DNA of 64,000 nucleotides, taken from assembly GCA_020248405.1 (NCBI GenBank), contig JADCHQ010000011.1:62001-126000 (forward strand), written 5' to 3'. The notes under the pieces are model-generated. The model was not told the DNA's origin. It searched no databases and saw only the letters and a program-made list of their open reading frames with translations. This DNA comes from Rhodocyclaceae bacterium (GTDB lineage Bacteria; Pseudomonadota; Gammaproteobacteria; Burkholderiales; Ga0077523). Both the position numbers and the translations under genes were made by a program. Of the stretch, positions 8,266-16,031 are shown in pieces; the first letter of the stretch is position 1; the number at the start of each line of letters is the position of its first letter.

Positions 8266-9132
8266 ATGCCAAGCGCCTCCACCCAACCCTTCGCCTCGCG
8301 GCGCCTCGCCTGTCTGGGGCCCCATGGCTTTCACCGCATCGCATACACCCAATGGGGCGACCCGGACAACGCCCATGTGGTGATCTGCGTCCATGGCCTG
8401 ACGCGCAACAGCCGCGACTTCGACCTGCTGGCGCAGCGCCTCGCGCGCCGGGCGCGAGTGCTGTGCCCCGACGTGGCTGGACGCGGCGCCAGCGACTGGC
8501 TGTCCCACCCCGAGGACTACGGCTACCCGCTGTACTTGTCCGACATGGCGGCCCTCATGGCCCGCTGCGGCGCCGAACGGGTTGACTGGGTGGGCACCTC
8601 CATGGGCGGCCTGATCGGCATGCTCATGGCGGCGCAGTCCGGCAACCCCATCCGCCGCCTGGTGGTGAACGACGTGGGTCCCTTCATCCCCAAGGCCGCC
8701 CTGGAACGCATCGCCACCTATGTGGGCGTGGAGGCGCGCTTCGATTCACCCGCGGCCCTGGAGGCGCACCTGCGGCGGGTGCACGAGCCCTTCGGTCCGC
8801 TCTCCGACGCCCAGTGGGCGCACCTGGCGGCCCACAGCACCCGCACCCGGCCCGATGGCAGCCTGGGGCTAGCCTACGACCCGGGCATCGCCAATGCCTT
8901 CCGCACTGCCATCTCCGACGTGGACTTGTGGCCCGTGTGGCGCGCCATGGCCGCGCCCGTGCTCATCACCCGCGGCGCCCAGTCGGACCTGCTGCTGGCG
9001 GACACGGCGCGCCGCATGATCGACACGGCGCCGCCCGGCTCGCGCCTGGTGGAGTTCGAGGGCATCGGCCATGCCCCCACCTTCATGGCTGAGGACCAAC
9101 TCGCCGCCGTGGAAGCGTTCCTGCTCGACTGA
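8266..9132 (+). CDS. Alpha/beta hydrolase
   Basis: 288 aa. Alpha/beta-hydrolase fold with an oxyanion-hole motif VHGLTRNSRDF, the nucleophile elbow GTSMGG carrying the catalytic serine, a probable catalytic Asp in the ARGAQSDLL region, and the catalytic His in GIGHAPTFM near the C-terminus. No signal peptide is evident, so it is cytoplasmic. It precedes the RraA-like, dgoK and dgoA genes on the same strand, so hydrolysis of a lactone or ester of a sugar acid is possible, but this is inference; the family hydrolyses many substrates. A cap region lies at about residues 140-210. Confidence 0.85.
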   Translation: MPSASTQPFASRRLACLGPHGFHRIAYTQWGDPDNAHVVICVHGLTRNSRDFDLLAQRLARRARVLCPDVAGRGASDWLSHPEDYGYPLYLSDMAALMARCGAERVDWVGTSMGGLIGMLMAAQSGNPIRRLVVNDVGPFIPKAALERIATYVGVEARFDSPAALEAHLRRVHEPFGPLSDAQWAHLAAHSTRTRPDGSLGLAYDPGIANAFRTAISDVDLWPVWRAMAAPVLITRGAQSDLLLADTARRMIDTAPPGSRLVEFEGIGHAPTFMAEDQLAAVEAFLLD

Positions 9133-9187
9133 CGCCCCAGCCCTGCGGCTTCGGGTACCCTTGGCTGTCCATCAACGGAGGAATTCC

Positions 9188-9856
9188 ATGTCCCTGCGCG
9201 ATTTCCAGCGCCCCGACCCCGCCCTCGTGGAGCAGTTCCGCGAGGTGGCCCGCTGCTACAGCGCCTCGTGCGTGTTCGCCGACGTGCAGCAACGCGACGG
9301 CGTCATGCACAGCGGCGTGAAGCCCATCTTCAAGGCCAAGGCCGTGGGGCCAGCGCTCACGGTGAAGCTCTCGCCCGGTGACCTTCAGGACCCGCTGGCG
9401 GCGCTGCACGTAGCCCAGCCGGGCGACGTGGTGGTAGTGGATGCCGGCGGCGAGACCGAAACTTCGGTGTTCGGCGGCCTCATGGGCAGCCTGTTTCTCA
9501 ATCGCGGCGTGCAGGGCGCGGTGATCGACGGCGCGTGCCGCGACACCGACGAGTTGCGCGACCTGGGCTTCGTGGTGTTCTCCCGCACGGTCACCGCGCG
9601 CGGCACCCACACCATGTTCTCGGGTCGCAAGGACGACGTGCAGCTCAACGTCTCCGTGCAATGCGGCGGCGTGGTCGTGAGCCCGGGCGACATGATCGTG
9701 GCCGACGAGATCGGCATCACCGTGGTCCCCGCGGAGCGGCTCGAGGCGGTGCTGGCCGCCGCGCGCGAACAGGCCGAGCGCGAAGAGGCCACGCGGCAGC
9801 GCATCCGCGAGGGCCGCAGCTTCGAGCAGCTGCTCGAGGAGTTCGGGCGCATCTGA
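9188..9856 (+). CDS. RraA-like aldolase/decarboxylase family protein
   Basis: 222 aa. RraA/dimethylmenaquinone methyltransferase-like fold. The family includes class II 4-hydroxy-4-methyl-2-oxoglutarate aldolases with oxaloacetate decarboxylase activity, and also the RNase E inhibitor RraA. The catalytic-type segment VIDGACRDTDEL keeps the Arg-Asp pair that binds substrate and metal in the aldolases, and GGETETSVFGGLMG matches the glycine-rich loop. The start is ATG 9188, preceded by a strong GGAGG. It lies between the hydrolase and dgoK with only 16 bp to dgoK, so it is probably part of a sugar-acid catabolic operon. Dehydratase-like or aldolase roles are both conceivable. Confidence 0.85.
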   Translation: MSLRDFQRPDPALVEQFREVARCYSASCVFADVQQRDGVMHSGVKPIFKAKAVGPALTVKLSPGDLQDPLAALHVAQPGDVVVVDAGGETETSVFGGLMGSLFLNRGVQGAVIDGACRDTDELRDLGFVVFSRTVTARGTHTMFSGRKDDVQLNVSVQCGGVVVSPGDMIVADEIGITVVPAERLEAVLAAAREQAEREEATRQRIREGRSFEQLLEEFGRI

Positions 9857-9872
9857 GCGCGCGAGGCCCGCC

Positions 9873-10778
9873 GTGATCGCCGTGGACTGGGGCACCAGCA
9901 CCCTGCGCGCCTTCCGCCTTGATGCCCGCGGCGCCGTGCTGGAGCGTCGCGAGGCGGCACTGGGCATCCTGGCGGTGCGCGAGGGGCGTTTCGCCGAAGC
10001 GCTCGAATCCCAGGTGGGCGACTGGATGGCGGCGGGCCACGGACCGGTGGTGATGAGCGGCATGATCGGCAGCCGCCAGGGCTGGGCGGAGCAGGCCTAC
10101 CTGCCCTGCCCCGCGGGGCCCGACGAGATCGCGGCCCGCATGGGCCAGGTGCGATGGGGCATGCGCGGCGCTTGCGCCTGGATCGTGCCCGGCCTCGTCG
10201 CCCGCGACGCCCATGGGCTGCACGACGTGATGCGCGGCGAGGAGACGCAGCTGGTGGGCGTGCTGGAGACACTGGGCCCGGGCCTGCACACCGTCTGCCT
10301 GCCCGGCACCCACAGTAAGTGGGCCACGGTGCACCATGGCCGCATCACCGGCTTCACCACCCACATGACCGGCGAGCTGTTCGCCGTGCTGCGCGATCAC
10401 AGCATCCTCGGCCGGCTGATGGCCAACGCCGGCGACGATCCGGCTGCCTTCGACCTGGGGCTCGCGCGGGCCGGGCTGCCCGGCGGGCTGCCTCACCTGC
10501 TGTTCGGGGTGCGCGCCGAGGGTCTTGCCGGCGCCCTGGGTGCGGAACAGGCCCACGAGGTACTCTCAGGTCTGCTGATCGGATACGAAATTGCCCACGC
10601 GGCGCCGCGGGAGGGCACCGTGCACTTGCTGGGGGCGCCCGGCCTGTGTACCCGTTACGCGCGCGCGCTGGAGCGCCGCAGCCTGCTTGCCCGCCTGCTG
10701 GACCCCGACGCGGCCGTGCGCGGGCTGCACCGCCTGGCTGCCCACCTGCCCAAGGGAGCCCCCCCATGTCCCGACTGA
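9873..10778 (+). CDS. dgoK: 2-dehydro-3-deoxygalactonokinase
   Basis: 301 aa, GTG start at 9873. It phosphorylates 2-keto-3-deoxygalactonate with ATP in the De Ley-Doudoroff galactonate pathway. The N-terminus IAVDWGTSTLRAF is the phosphate-binding segment, and LPGTHSKWA and FTTHMTGELFAVL are hallmark stretches of the DgoK family. Length is near the family norm. The stop overlaps the start of the aldolase gene by 13 bp, showing translational coupling with the next enzyme of the pathway. No galactonate dehydratase or transporter lies in the window. Confidence 0.94.
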   Translation: MIAVDWGTSTLRAFRLDARGAVLERREAALGILAVREGRFAEALESQVGDWMAAGHGPVVMSGMIGSRQGWAEQAYLPCPAGPDEIAARMGQVRWGMRGACAWIVPGLVARDAHGLHDVMRGEETQLVGVLETLGPGLHTVCLPGTHSKWATVHHGRITGFTTHMTGELFAVLRDHSILGRLMANAGDDPAAFDLGLARAGLPGGLPHLLFGVRAEGLAGALGAEQAHEVLSGLLIGYEIAHAAPREGTVHLLGAPGLCTRYARALERRSLLARLLDPDAAVRGLHRLAAHLPKGAPPCPD

Positions 10779-11401
10779 ACCACTGGCTTGCCCAGTGTCC
10801 GCTGGTGGCCATCCTGCGCGGCATCACCCCTGCCGAGGTGATGGACGTGGCGGCGGTGCTCGAGAAGGCCGGCTTTCGCATGGTGGAGGTGCCCATGAAC
10901 TCGCCCGACGCCTTCACCAGCATCGCACTGCTCTCCGGGCGTTTTGGCGACAGCCTGCTGGTGGGCGGCGGCACGGTGACCGAGACCACCCAGGTGGCGC
11001 GCATAGCCGACGCCGGCGGCAAGCTGGTGGTAATGCCCCATGCAGATGCGCTGGTGGTGGACGCGGCGAAGAAGAAGGGGATGGTGGCGGTACCCGGCTT
11101 CTCCACGCCCACCGAGGCCTTCACCATGATCGCGGCGGGGGCGGACGGCCTGAAGCTGTTTCCCGCGGAGGCCAATCCCCCACGGGTGCTGCGCTCGCTT
11201 CGCGCCGTGCTTCCCGCGGAGATGCCGGTGCTGCCGGTGGGCTCCATCACGCCCGAGACAATGGCCGAGTACTGGGCTGCCGGCGCCAGCGGCTTCGGCC
11301 TGGGCGGCGCGCTCTACAAGCCCGGCGATCCGGCCCCGGCGGTGGCCGGCCGGGCGAGCGTGTTCATGCGGGTGCTGGGCGGGCTGGCCGCGCGCGCCTG
11401 A
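10766..11401 (+). CDS. dgoA: 2-dehydro-3-deoxy-6-phosphogalactonate aldolase
   Basis: 211 aa. KDPG/KDPGal aldolase family; it splits 2-keto-3-deoxy-6-phosphogalactonate into pyruvate and glyceraldehyde 3-phosphate. The Schiff-base lysine is Lys130 in DGLKLFPAE, Glu41 in VEVPMNS is the probable acid/base residue, and the phosphate loop is GGGTVTE. GSITPETM and the C-terminal GLGGALYKPGD fit DgoA rather than Eda. The start has GGGAG upstream and overlaps dgoK by 13 bp. Together with dgoK it defines a galactonate branch; the same enzyme can act on related sugar acids. Confidence 0.94.
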   Translation: MSRLNHWLAQCPLVAILRGITPAEVMDVAAVLEKAGFRMVEVPMNSPDAFTSIALLSGRFGDSLLVGGGTVTETTQVARIADAGGKLVVMPHADALVVDAAKKKGMVAVPGFSTPTEAFTMIAAGADGLKLFPAEANPPRVLRSLRAVLPAEMPVLPVGSITPETMAEYWAAGASGFGLGGALYKPGDPAPAVAGRASVFMRVLGGLAARA

Positions 11402-11420
11402 GGGGTGCCCCGGGCGCGCT

Positions 11421-12899
11421 TCAGATGCCGCCCATGCACAGGTACTTCACCTCCATGAACTCCTCGATGCCGTGGCGGCTGCCCTCGCGGCCCAGGCCCG
11501 ACTGCTTCACACCGCCAAAGGGCGCCACCTCATTGGAGATGATGCCCACGTTGATGCCCACCATGCCCGACTCGATGCCCTCTGCCACGCGCCAGATGCG
11601 CCCCACGTCGCGGGCATAGAAATACGACGCCAGGCCGAACTCGGTGTCGTTGGCCATGGCGAGGACCTCGGCCTCGGTGGAGAAGCGGAACACCGGCGCC
11701 ACGGGACCGAAGGTCTCCTCGCGGGCCACCTTCATGGACGGTTTCACGTGGGCGATCACGGTGGGCTCGAAGAACTGCCCTCCCAGGGCGTGACGCCGGC
11801 CCCCGGTGACGATGCGCGCGCCCCCGGCCAGCGCGTCGGCCACGTGCTCTTCCACCTTGAGCACCGCCGCCTCGTCGATGAGCGGGCCGGTGGTGACGCC
11901 CGGCTCCTGGCCGTTGCCCACCTTGAGGGTTGCCACCTTCGCCGCGAGTTTCGCCACGAAGGCGTCGTACACGCCGTCCTGCACCATGAGCCGGTTAGCA
12001 CATACGCAGGTCTGGCCGGCGTTGCGGTACTTGGAGGCCATGGCCCCCTCCACGGCGGCGTCCAGGTCGGCATCGTCGAACACGATGAAGGGCGCATTGC
12101 CGCCCAGCTCCAGCGAGAGCTTCTTGATGGTGGGGGCGCACTGGGCCATGAGCTTCGCGCCCACCTCCGTGGAACCGGTGAAGGTGAGCTTGCGCACCAC
12201 GGGGCTCGCGGTGAGCGCGGCACCGATCTCCGCCGAGCTGCCAGTGATCACGCTGAACACGCCCTTGGGAACGCCGGCGCGCTCGGCCAGCACCGCCAGG
12301 GCGAAGGCGGAGAACGGCGTCTGGGTGGCTGGTTTGAGCACCATGGTGCAGCCCGCGGCCAGGGCTGGTGCCGCCTTGCGGGTGATCATGGCGGCGGGGA
12401 AATTCCACGGCGTGATGGCCGCGCACACGCCCACGGGCTGCTTGATCACCACCAGCCGCCGGTCGGCGGCCACGGTGGGGATCACCTCGCCGTAGGTGCG
12501 CTTGCCCTCCTCGGCGAACCATTCAATGAACGAGGCCGCGTAGGCGATCTCTCCCTTCGCCTCGGCCAGCGGCTTGCCCTGCTCGGCGGTCATGATGAGG
12601 GCCAGATCGTCCTGATTGGCCATCATCAGCTCAAACCACTTCCGCAGCACGGCGGCACGGTCTTTCGCGGTGCGGGCGCGCCAGGCGGGCCACGCCGCGT
12701 CGGCGGCGGCGATGGCGCGCAGCGTCTCGGGGCTGCCCATCCGGGGGATGGTTCCCAGCGCCCCGCCGGTGGCGGGATTGACCACGGCGATGGTGCCCTT
12801 GCCATCGGCATCCACCCATTGACCATCGAGATAGCACTGCTGGCGCAGCAGCGAGGGATCCTGGAGCGCGAGGGTCTCCGGGACGAGAGGCGCATTCAT
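11421..12899 (-). CDS. gabD: NAD(P)-dependent succinate-semialdehyde dehydrogenase
   Basis: 492 aa. Aldehyde dehydrogenase superfamily. The catalytic Cys298 lies in GQTCVCANR, paired with Cys300 as in GabD where the two can form a redox-switch disulfide. Glu264 (LSLELGGNAPF) is the general base, and ITPWNFPAAM is the cofactor-binding segment. The C-terminus VAPFGGVKQSGLGREGS is typical of GabD. It oxidises succinate semialdehyde to succinate; in a sugar-acid setting a relative acting on alpha-ketoglutarate semialdehyde is the main alternative. The start ATG 12899 matches the family N-terminus, while a longer frame upstream is antisense to non-coding sequence. It converges on dgoA and lies downstream of the SDR gene on the same strand. 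Confidence 0.88.
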   Translation of the reverse strand: MNAPLVPETLALQDPSLLRQQCYLDGQWVDADGKGTIAVVNPATGGALGTIPRMGSPETLRAIAAADAAWPAWRARTAKDRAAVLRKWFELMMANQDDLALIMTAEQGKPLAEAKGEIAYAASFIEWFAEEGKRTYGEVIPTVAADRRLVVIKQPVGVCAAITPWNFPAAMITRKAAPALAAGCTMVLKPATQTPFSAFALAVLAERAGVPKGVFSVITGSSAEIGAALTASPVVRKLTFTGSTEVGAKLMAQCAPTIKKLSLELGGNAPFIVFDDADLDAAVEGAMASKYRNAGQTCVCANRLMVQDGVYDAFVAKLAAKVATLKVGNGQEPGVTTGPLIDEAAVLKVEEHVADALAGGARIVTGGRRHALGGQFFEPTVIAHVKPSMKVAREETFGPVAPVFRFSTEAEVLAMANDTEFGLASYFYARDVGRIWRVAEGIESGMVGINVGIISNEVAPFGGVKQSGLGREGSRHGIEEFMEVKYLCMGGI

Positions 12900-12964
12900 G
12901 GCATGGCTCCGGTGGAAAAAAGGAGGCAGAGGCAGGGTTGTCCGCGCCGGGCGCGGCTGCGGTT

Positions 12965-13741
12965 CTAGAAAGTGCCCGGATAGGCGCCGCCATCGATAAG
13001 GAAGTTCTGCCCCGTGAGATAGGAGGCGTGGGCGCTGCACACGAAGGCGCACAGCGCACCGAATTCCTCGATGGTGCCGAAGCGTCCGGCGGGGATGGTC
13101 TTGAGCCGCGACTCCTTGGCCTGGGCGAAGCTGATGCCGGCGCCGCGCGCCATGGCCTCCACGCGGGAGAACATGGTGTCGGTGCCGAACAGACCGGGCA
13201 GCAGGTTGTTGATGGTGACGTTGTGCACCACCGTCTTGCGTGCCACGCCGGCCACGAAGCCCGTCAAGCCAGCGCGCGCGCCGTTGGACAGGCCCAGGAT
13301 GTCGATGGGGGCCTTCACCGCGCTGGAGGTGATGTTGACAATGCGGCCGAAGCGCCGCGCGATCATGCCGTCCACCGTGGCCTTGATGAGTTCAATGGGG
13401 GTGAGCATGTTGGCCTCCAGCGCGGCCAGCCACATGTCGTGGGTGAAGTCGCGGAAATCGCCTGTGGGGGGTCCGCCCGCGTTGTTGATGAGGATGTCGG
13501 GTTCGGGACAGGCAGCCAGAACGGCCTTGCGTCCCTCGGCGGTGGTGATGTCTGCGGGCACCACCTCCACCGCACCCCCCGCAGCGCGAATCTCGCCGGC
13601 GGTCTGGTCCAGCGCATCGCGGCCCCGGGCCACCAAAGTGACGTGAACGCCCTCGGCGGCGAGCGCCACGGCGCACCCCTTGCCCAAGCCCTTGCTGCCC
13701 GCACACACGATGGCGCGGCGTCCCTTAATCCCCATATCCAT
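12965..13741 (-). CDS. SDR family oxidoreductase lacking the YxxxK motif
   Basis: 258 aa. Rossmann fold with GSKGLGKG (15-22) for NAD(P) binding, NNAGG (86-90) and a Ser in NITSSAVK (139-140). Where classical short-chain dehydrogenases have Tyr-x-x-x-Lys, this protein reads SNGAR (152-156), so both catalytic residues are replaced. It is otherwise a full-length, well-formed SDR, including the C-terminal TGQNFLIDGGAYPG. The substrate is unknown and classical hydride transfer is doubtful. It is the first gene of a minus-strand pair with gabD (65 bp gap). ATG 13741 and ATG 13735 are both possible starts. Confidence 0.9.
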   Translation of the reverse strand: MDMGIKGRRAIVCAGSKGLGKGCAVALAAEGVHVTLVARGRDALDQTAGEIRAAGGAVEVVPADITTAEGRKAVLAACPEPDILINNAGGPPTGDFRDFTHDMWLAALEANMLTPIELIKATVDGMIARRFGRIVNITSSAVKAPIDILGLSNGARAGLTGFVAGVARKTVVHNVTINNLLPGLFGTDTMFSRVEAMARGAGISFAQAKESRLKTIPAGRFGTIEEFGALCAFVCSAHASYLTGQNFLIDGGAYPGTF

Positions 13742-14181
13742 TTTGTTACGTCTCCCCTGTCCGTGGATGTGGGCGAGTTAATACACCAAAACGCATGATT
13801 GGGGCAGGGTTCGGGGATGGAAACCGCCCAATCCCGGCACCAGCACATTGCCGACTGCCTCCCTGTGCAGCGGGGGAATGTCAGCTTTGCCAATCGCGCG
13901 GTTCGCAATGTCGTCCTCTCCGTGGCGGAGCATGGCCGCACGTGGCGGGGTTTGCCCAGGCGATTGAGGATCTGACACACCATCCGCACCCGGGTGAGTC
14001 AGTGGTCCGGCAGCGGGCCGGGCGAGGGCTGGACGGGGGGGCACCATGGACGCCACGATCCGGTGTTGCATGCATTTTTGGATGGCAGCCATGCTTTACC
14101 GAGTCTGGCGACTTCGGCGGGTAACGGCCAAAGTGTCTCCTCGGCCTGCATGTCGCAGGCTTGTAACCCGATGGAGTCGCC
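13742..14181 (+). other. 440-bp region without a supported gene
   Basis: Between the divergent SDR gene and the DUF3313 lipoprotein gene. Short frames occur on both strands, but none has a ribosome binding site or recognisable protein sequence. It contains one copy of a 27-bp repeat (13783-13809) and would have to hold the promoters of both flanking genes. It may be a decayed remnant. Confidence 0.6.
13783..13809 (+). repeat. 27-bp repeat, copy A (inverted relative to 15053-15079)
   Basis: The core CCAAAACGCATGATTGGGG, within 27 bp, matches the reverse complement of 15053-15079 at 25 of 27 positions. The core is itself imperfectly palindromic (CCAA, 9 bases, TTGG). It lies 42 bp upstream of the SDR start. 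It could be an end of a degenerate mobile element or a shared operator. Confidence 0.6.
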
Positions 14182-14823
14182 ATGTTTGCCTTGTCTCATA
14201 CTCCCTCTCGCTTGCGCCTGCGCGTGCTCTTGTCCGCCCTGGTGCTGGCTGGCAGCCTGACGATGGCCGGTTGCGCCAGCGTGGGCAGTCCGTCACAGAC
14301 CAGCCTCCGGGACGCTGAGCAGCTGACCGCTCAACCCGACGGCACCCGCGCCTGGCGGGCTGCCGAAGCGCGCGTGTCGGCTTTCTATCTGCCAGGGGAT
14401 GCTCTGGAGATCCGTTTTCCGACCAAGCTCGACGACGAACAGCAGGACGCGCTGCGCAAGGCCTTTGCCCAGGCGCTGGTGAAGGAGCTAACGGACGCGG
14501 GGCTGCGTCAGGCTGACGCGGCAGGACCTGGAGTGGTGCAGGTGCGCGGCGTAATCACCGACGCGGAACTGGCGAGCCCGGGGCTCAACGTGGTCACGAC
14601 CCTGCTGGTGCTGTTACCGTTGTCGCGCGGCGGCGTGTCGCTGGACGTGGAAGCATTGGGCGGCACGTCCCGGGTCGCGGCGCTATCCTTCAAGGGTAAG
14701 GCCGGCGTGAACAACGTGGGCTCCGCCTTCAGGGGTATCGGTCACGCCAAGTTGCAGACCGAGGTGGCGGCACGCAAGTTCGCCGATCTGCTGCTGCAGC
14801 GGGCGCCCAAGTCTGCAAGCTAA
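14182..14823 (+). CDS. DUF3313-type lipoprotein
   Basis: 213 aa. The N-terminus has a basic start, a hydrophobic segment and the lipobox MAGC (cysteine at about residue 30), so it is a predicted lipoprotein. Asp is absent at the residue after the Cys, which favours outer-membrane sorting. The mature region resembles the DUF3313 family (ALVKELTDAGLRQADAAGP and VVQVRGVITDAEL), whose function is unknown. Its surroundings are non-conserved: a 360-bp gene-free stretch after the 27-bp repeat upstream and a transposase remnant downstream. It may be part of a transferred or decaying segment. Confidence 0.8.
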   Translation: MFALSHTPSRLRLRVLLSALVLAGSLTMAGCASVGSPSQTSLRDAEQLTAQPDGTRAWRAAEARVSAFYLPGDALEIRFPTKLDDEQQDALRKAFAQALVKELTDAGLRQADAAGPGVVQVRGVITDAELASPGLNVVTTLLVLLPLSRGGVSLDVEALGGTSRVAALSFKGKAGVNNVGSAFRGIGHAKLQTEVAARKFADLLLQRAPKSAS

Positions 14824-14901
14824 TCGGGATGCAGCCATGTCTCCCTTGCCTTCCAAAGAGTGGGGGCGTGGCACTCGCGGTCCATGGGACTTGTTGGCAT
14901 T

Positions 14902-15063
14902 TCGCGTTGCTTCAACGATCAACGCCAAGTTGAAAAAGGCAATGAACATGGCGTCGCGCTTACTGAACCGGGAGAACATTCTGCGAACGCCCTTGATTCG
15001 CCGGAACAGCCGCTCGATCTCGTTACGACGCCTGTTCATCGCCCGTTCGCTTCCCTGCCCCAA
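14902..15063 (-). pseudogene. IS5-type transposase C-terminal remnant
   Basis: In one minus-strand frame the stretch NRRRNEIERLFRRIKGVRRM and then FSRFSKRDAMF and FFNLALIVEATR matches the C-terminal end of IS5-family DDE transposases (RRNEVERLFRRLKG, FSRFDKLD), including the catalytic-region glutamate. About 55 residues remain; the rest of the gene is absent, and the frame runs on without a stop into antisense of the lipoprotein gene. The 27-bp repeat copy B overlaps its upstream end. Confidence 0.75.
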
Positions 15064-15079
15064 ACATGCGTTTTGGCGT
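15053..15079 (-). repeat. 27-bp repeat, copy B (inverted relative to 13783-13809)
   Basis: 25 of 27 positions match copy A in opposite orientation. It overlaps the broken end of the transposase remnant and lies about 93 bp upstream of the proposed mlaA start. The two copies bracket about 1.3 kb containing the DUF3313 gene. Confidence 0.6.
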
Positions 15080-15171
15080 TAGCGCGACCGCGTGCGGCAA
15101 GCGCCGCGACAATGCCCTACGCTATCGCCCCCCCGTTGGGAAGCAAACGGGCCGATGCTATTATCTTTTTC

Positions 15172-16020
15172 GTGCGTAATACATTTCGATCCCCTGCGCC
15201 ACGCAGCGCTGCCGCCCGTGCCGTCCTGCTGAGCGCGGTCATGCTGGCCGGATGCGCGGCGCCTGCCAAGCGCGTGGCCAGTGACCCCCTCGAACCGCTC
15301 AACCGGGCCGTCTACCGCTTCAACGACGTGGCCGACCGCTACGCGGTCAAGCCAGTGGCGAAGGTCTACGACACGGTGATTCCCCGCGTCGTGCAACGGG
15401 GCGTACGCAACTTCTTTTCCAACCTCGATGATGTGGTGGTGGTGGTCAACGACCTGCTGCAGGGGCGGCCGAACAACTTCGGCCACGACAGCGTGCGCCT
15501 GGTGGCGAACACGGTGTTCGGCGTGCTGGGCATCGTGGACGTGGCGAGCATGCGGGGCATCGAGAAGCGCTCCGAGGACTTCGGACAGACACTCGCGGTG
15601 TGGGGCGTTCCTCCAGGACCGTATCTGGTGCTGCCTTTCCTCGGCCCCAGCACCCTGCGCGACGGTCCGGCCAAGTTCGCCGATTCCTTCATCGATCCCG
15701 TCTGGCGGATCGCCAACGTGCCAGAGCGCAACGTCACCGTGGGGCTGCGGCTGGTGGATGTGCGCGCCAGCCTGCTGCCGGCAGAGCGGCTCCTGGAGCA
15801 AGCCTCCGTTGACCGCTACAGCTTTCTGCGCGATGCCTATTTGCAGCGGCGCCTGAATCTCATCTACGACGGCAATCCGCCGCGGGCCAAGGACGACCTG
15901 GAAGACCCCGATGCCCTCGATGAGGAGGACTTGAGCTCGGCGCCAGACCGCGACCTCCCCGGCATCCTGCCGCCCTCGACGCTACCGCTAGCGGTGCCGG
16001 ACGTGGCACCGCTGCGCTAG
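15172..16020 (+). CDS. mlaA: MlaA (VacJ) outer-membrane lipoprotein of phospholipid trafficking
   Basis: 282 aa from the GTG at 15172. MlaA removes phospholipids from the outer leaflet of the outer membrane and hands them to the Mla chaperone system. The signal sequence ends in lipobox LAGC at about residue 27. The family core is clear: DPLEPLNRAVYRFNDVADRY, then FFSNLDDVVVVVNDLLQGR, and GPYLVLPFLGPSTLRDG. An acidic, Pro-rich tail of about 50 residues follows. An in-frame ATG at 15112 would give a 302-residue product with an unusually long signal region, so GTG is preferred; neither start has a good ribosome binding site. The mlaBCDEF genes are not in the window. Confidence 0.88.
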   Translation: MRNTFRSPAPRSAAARAVLLSAVMLAGCAAPAKRVASDPLEPLNRAVYRFNDVADRYAVKPVAKVYDTVIPRVVQRGVRNFFSNLDDVVVVVNDLLQGRPNNFGHDSVRLVANTVFGVLGIVDVASMRGIEKRSEDFGQTLAVWGVPPGPYLVLPFLGPSTLRDGPAKFADSFIDPVWRIANVPERNVTVGLRLVDVRASLLPAERLLEQASVDRYSFLRDAYLQRRLNLIYDGNPPRAKDDLEDPDALDEEDLSSAPDRDLPGILPPSTLPLAVPDVAPLR

Positions 16021-16031
16021 GGCGCAACGCG

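Noticed and set aside
13795..14124. Short overlapping frames in the gene-free stretch before the DUF3313 gene
   Set aside because: No ribosome binding site, no recognised protein sequence, and competing frames of equal quality on both strands.
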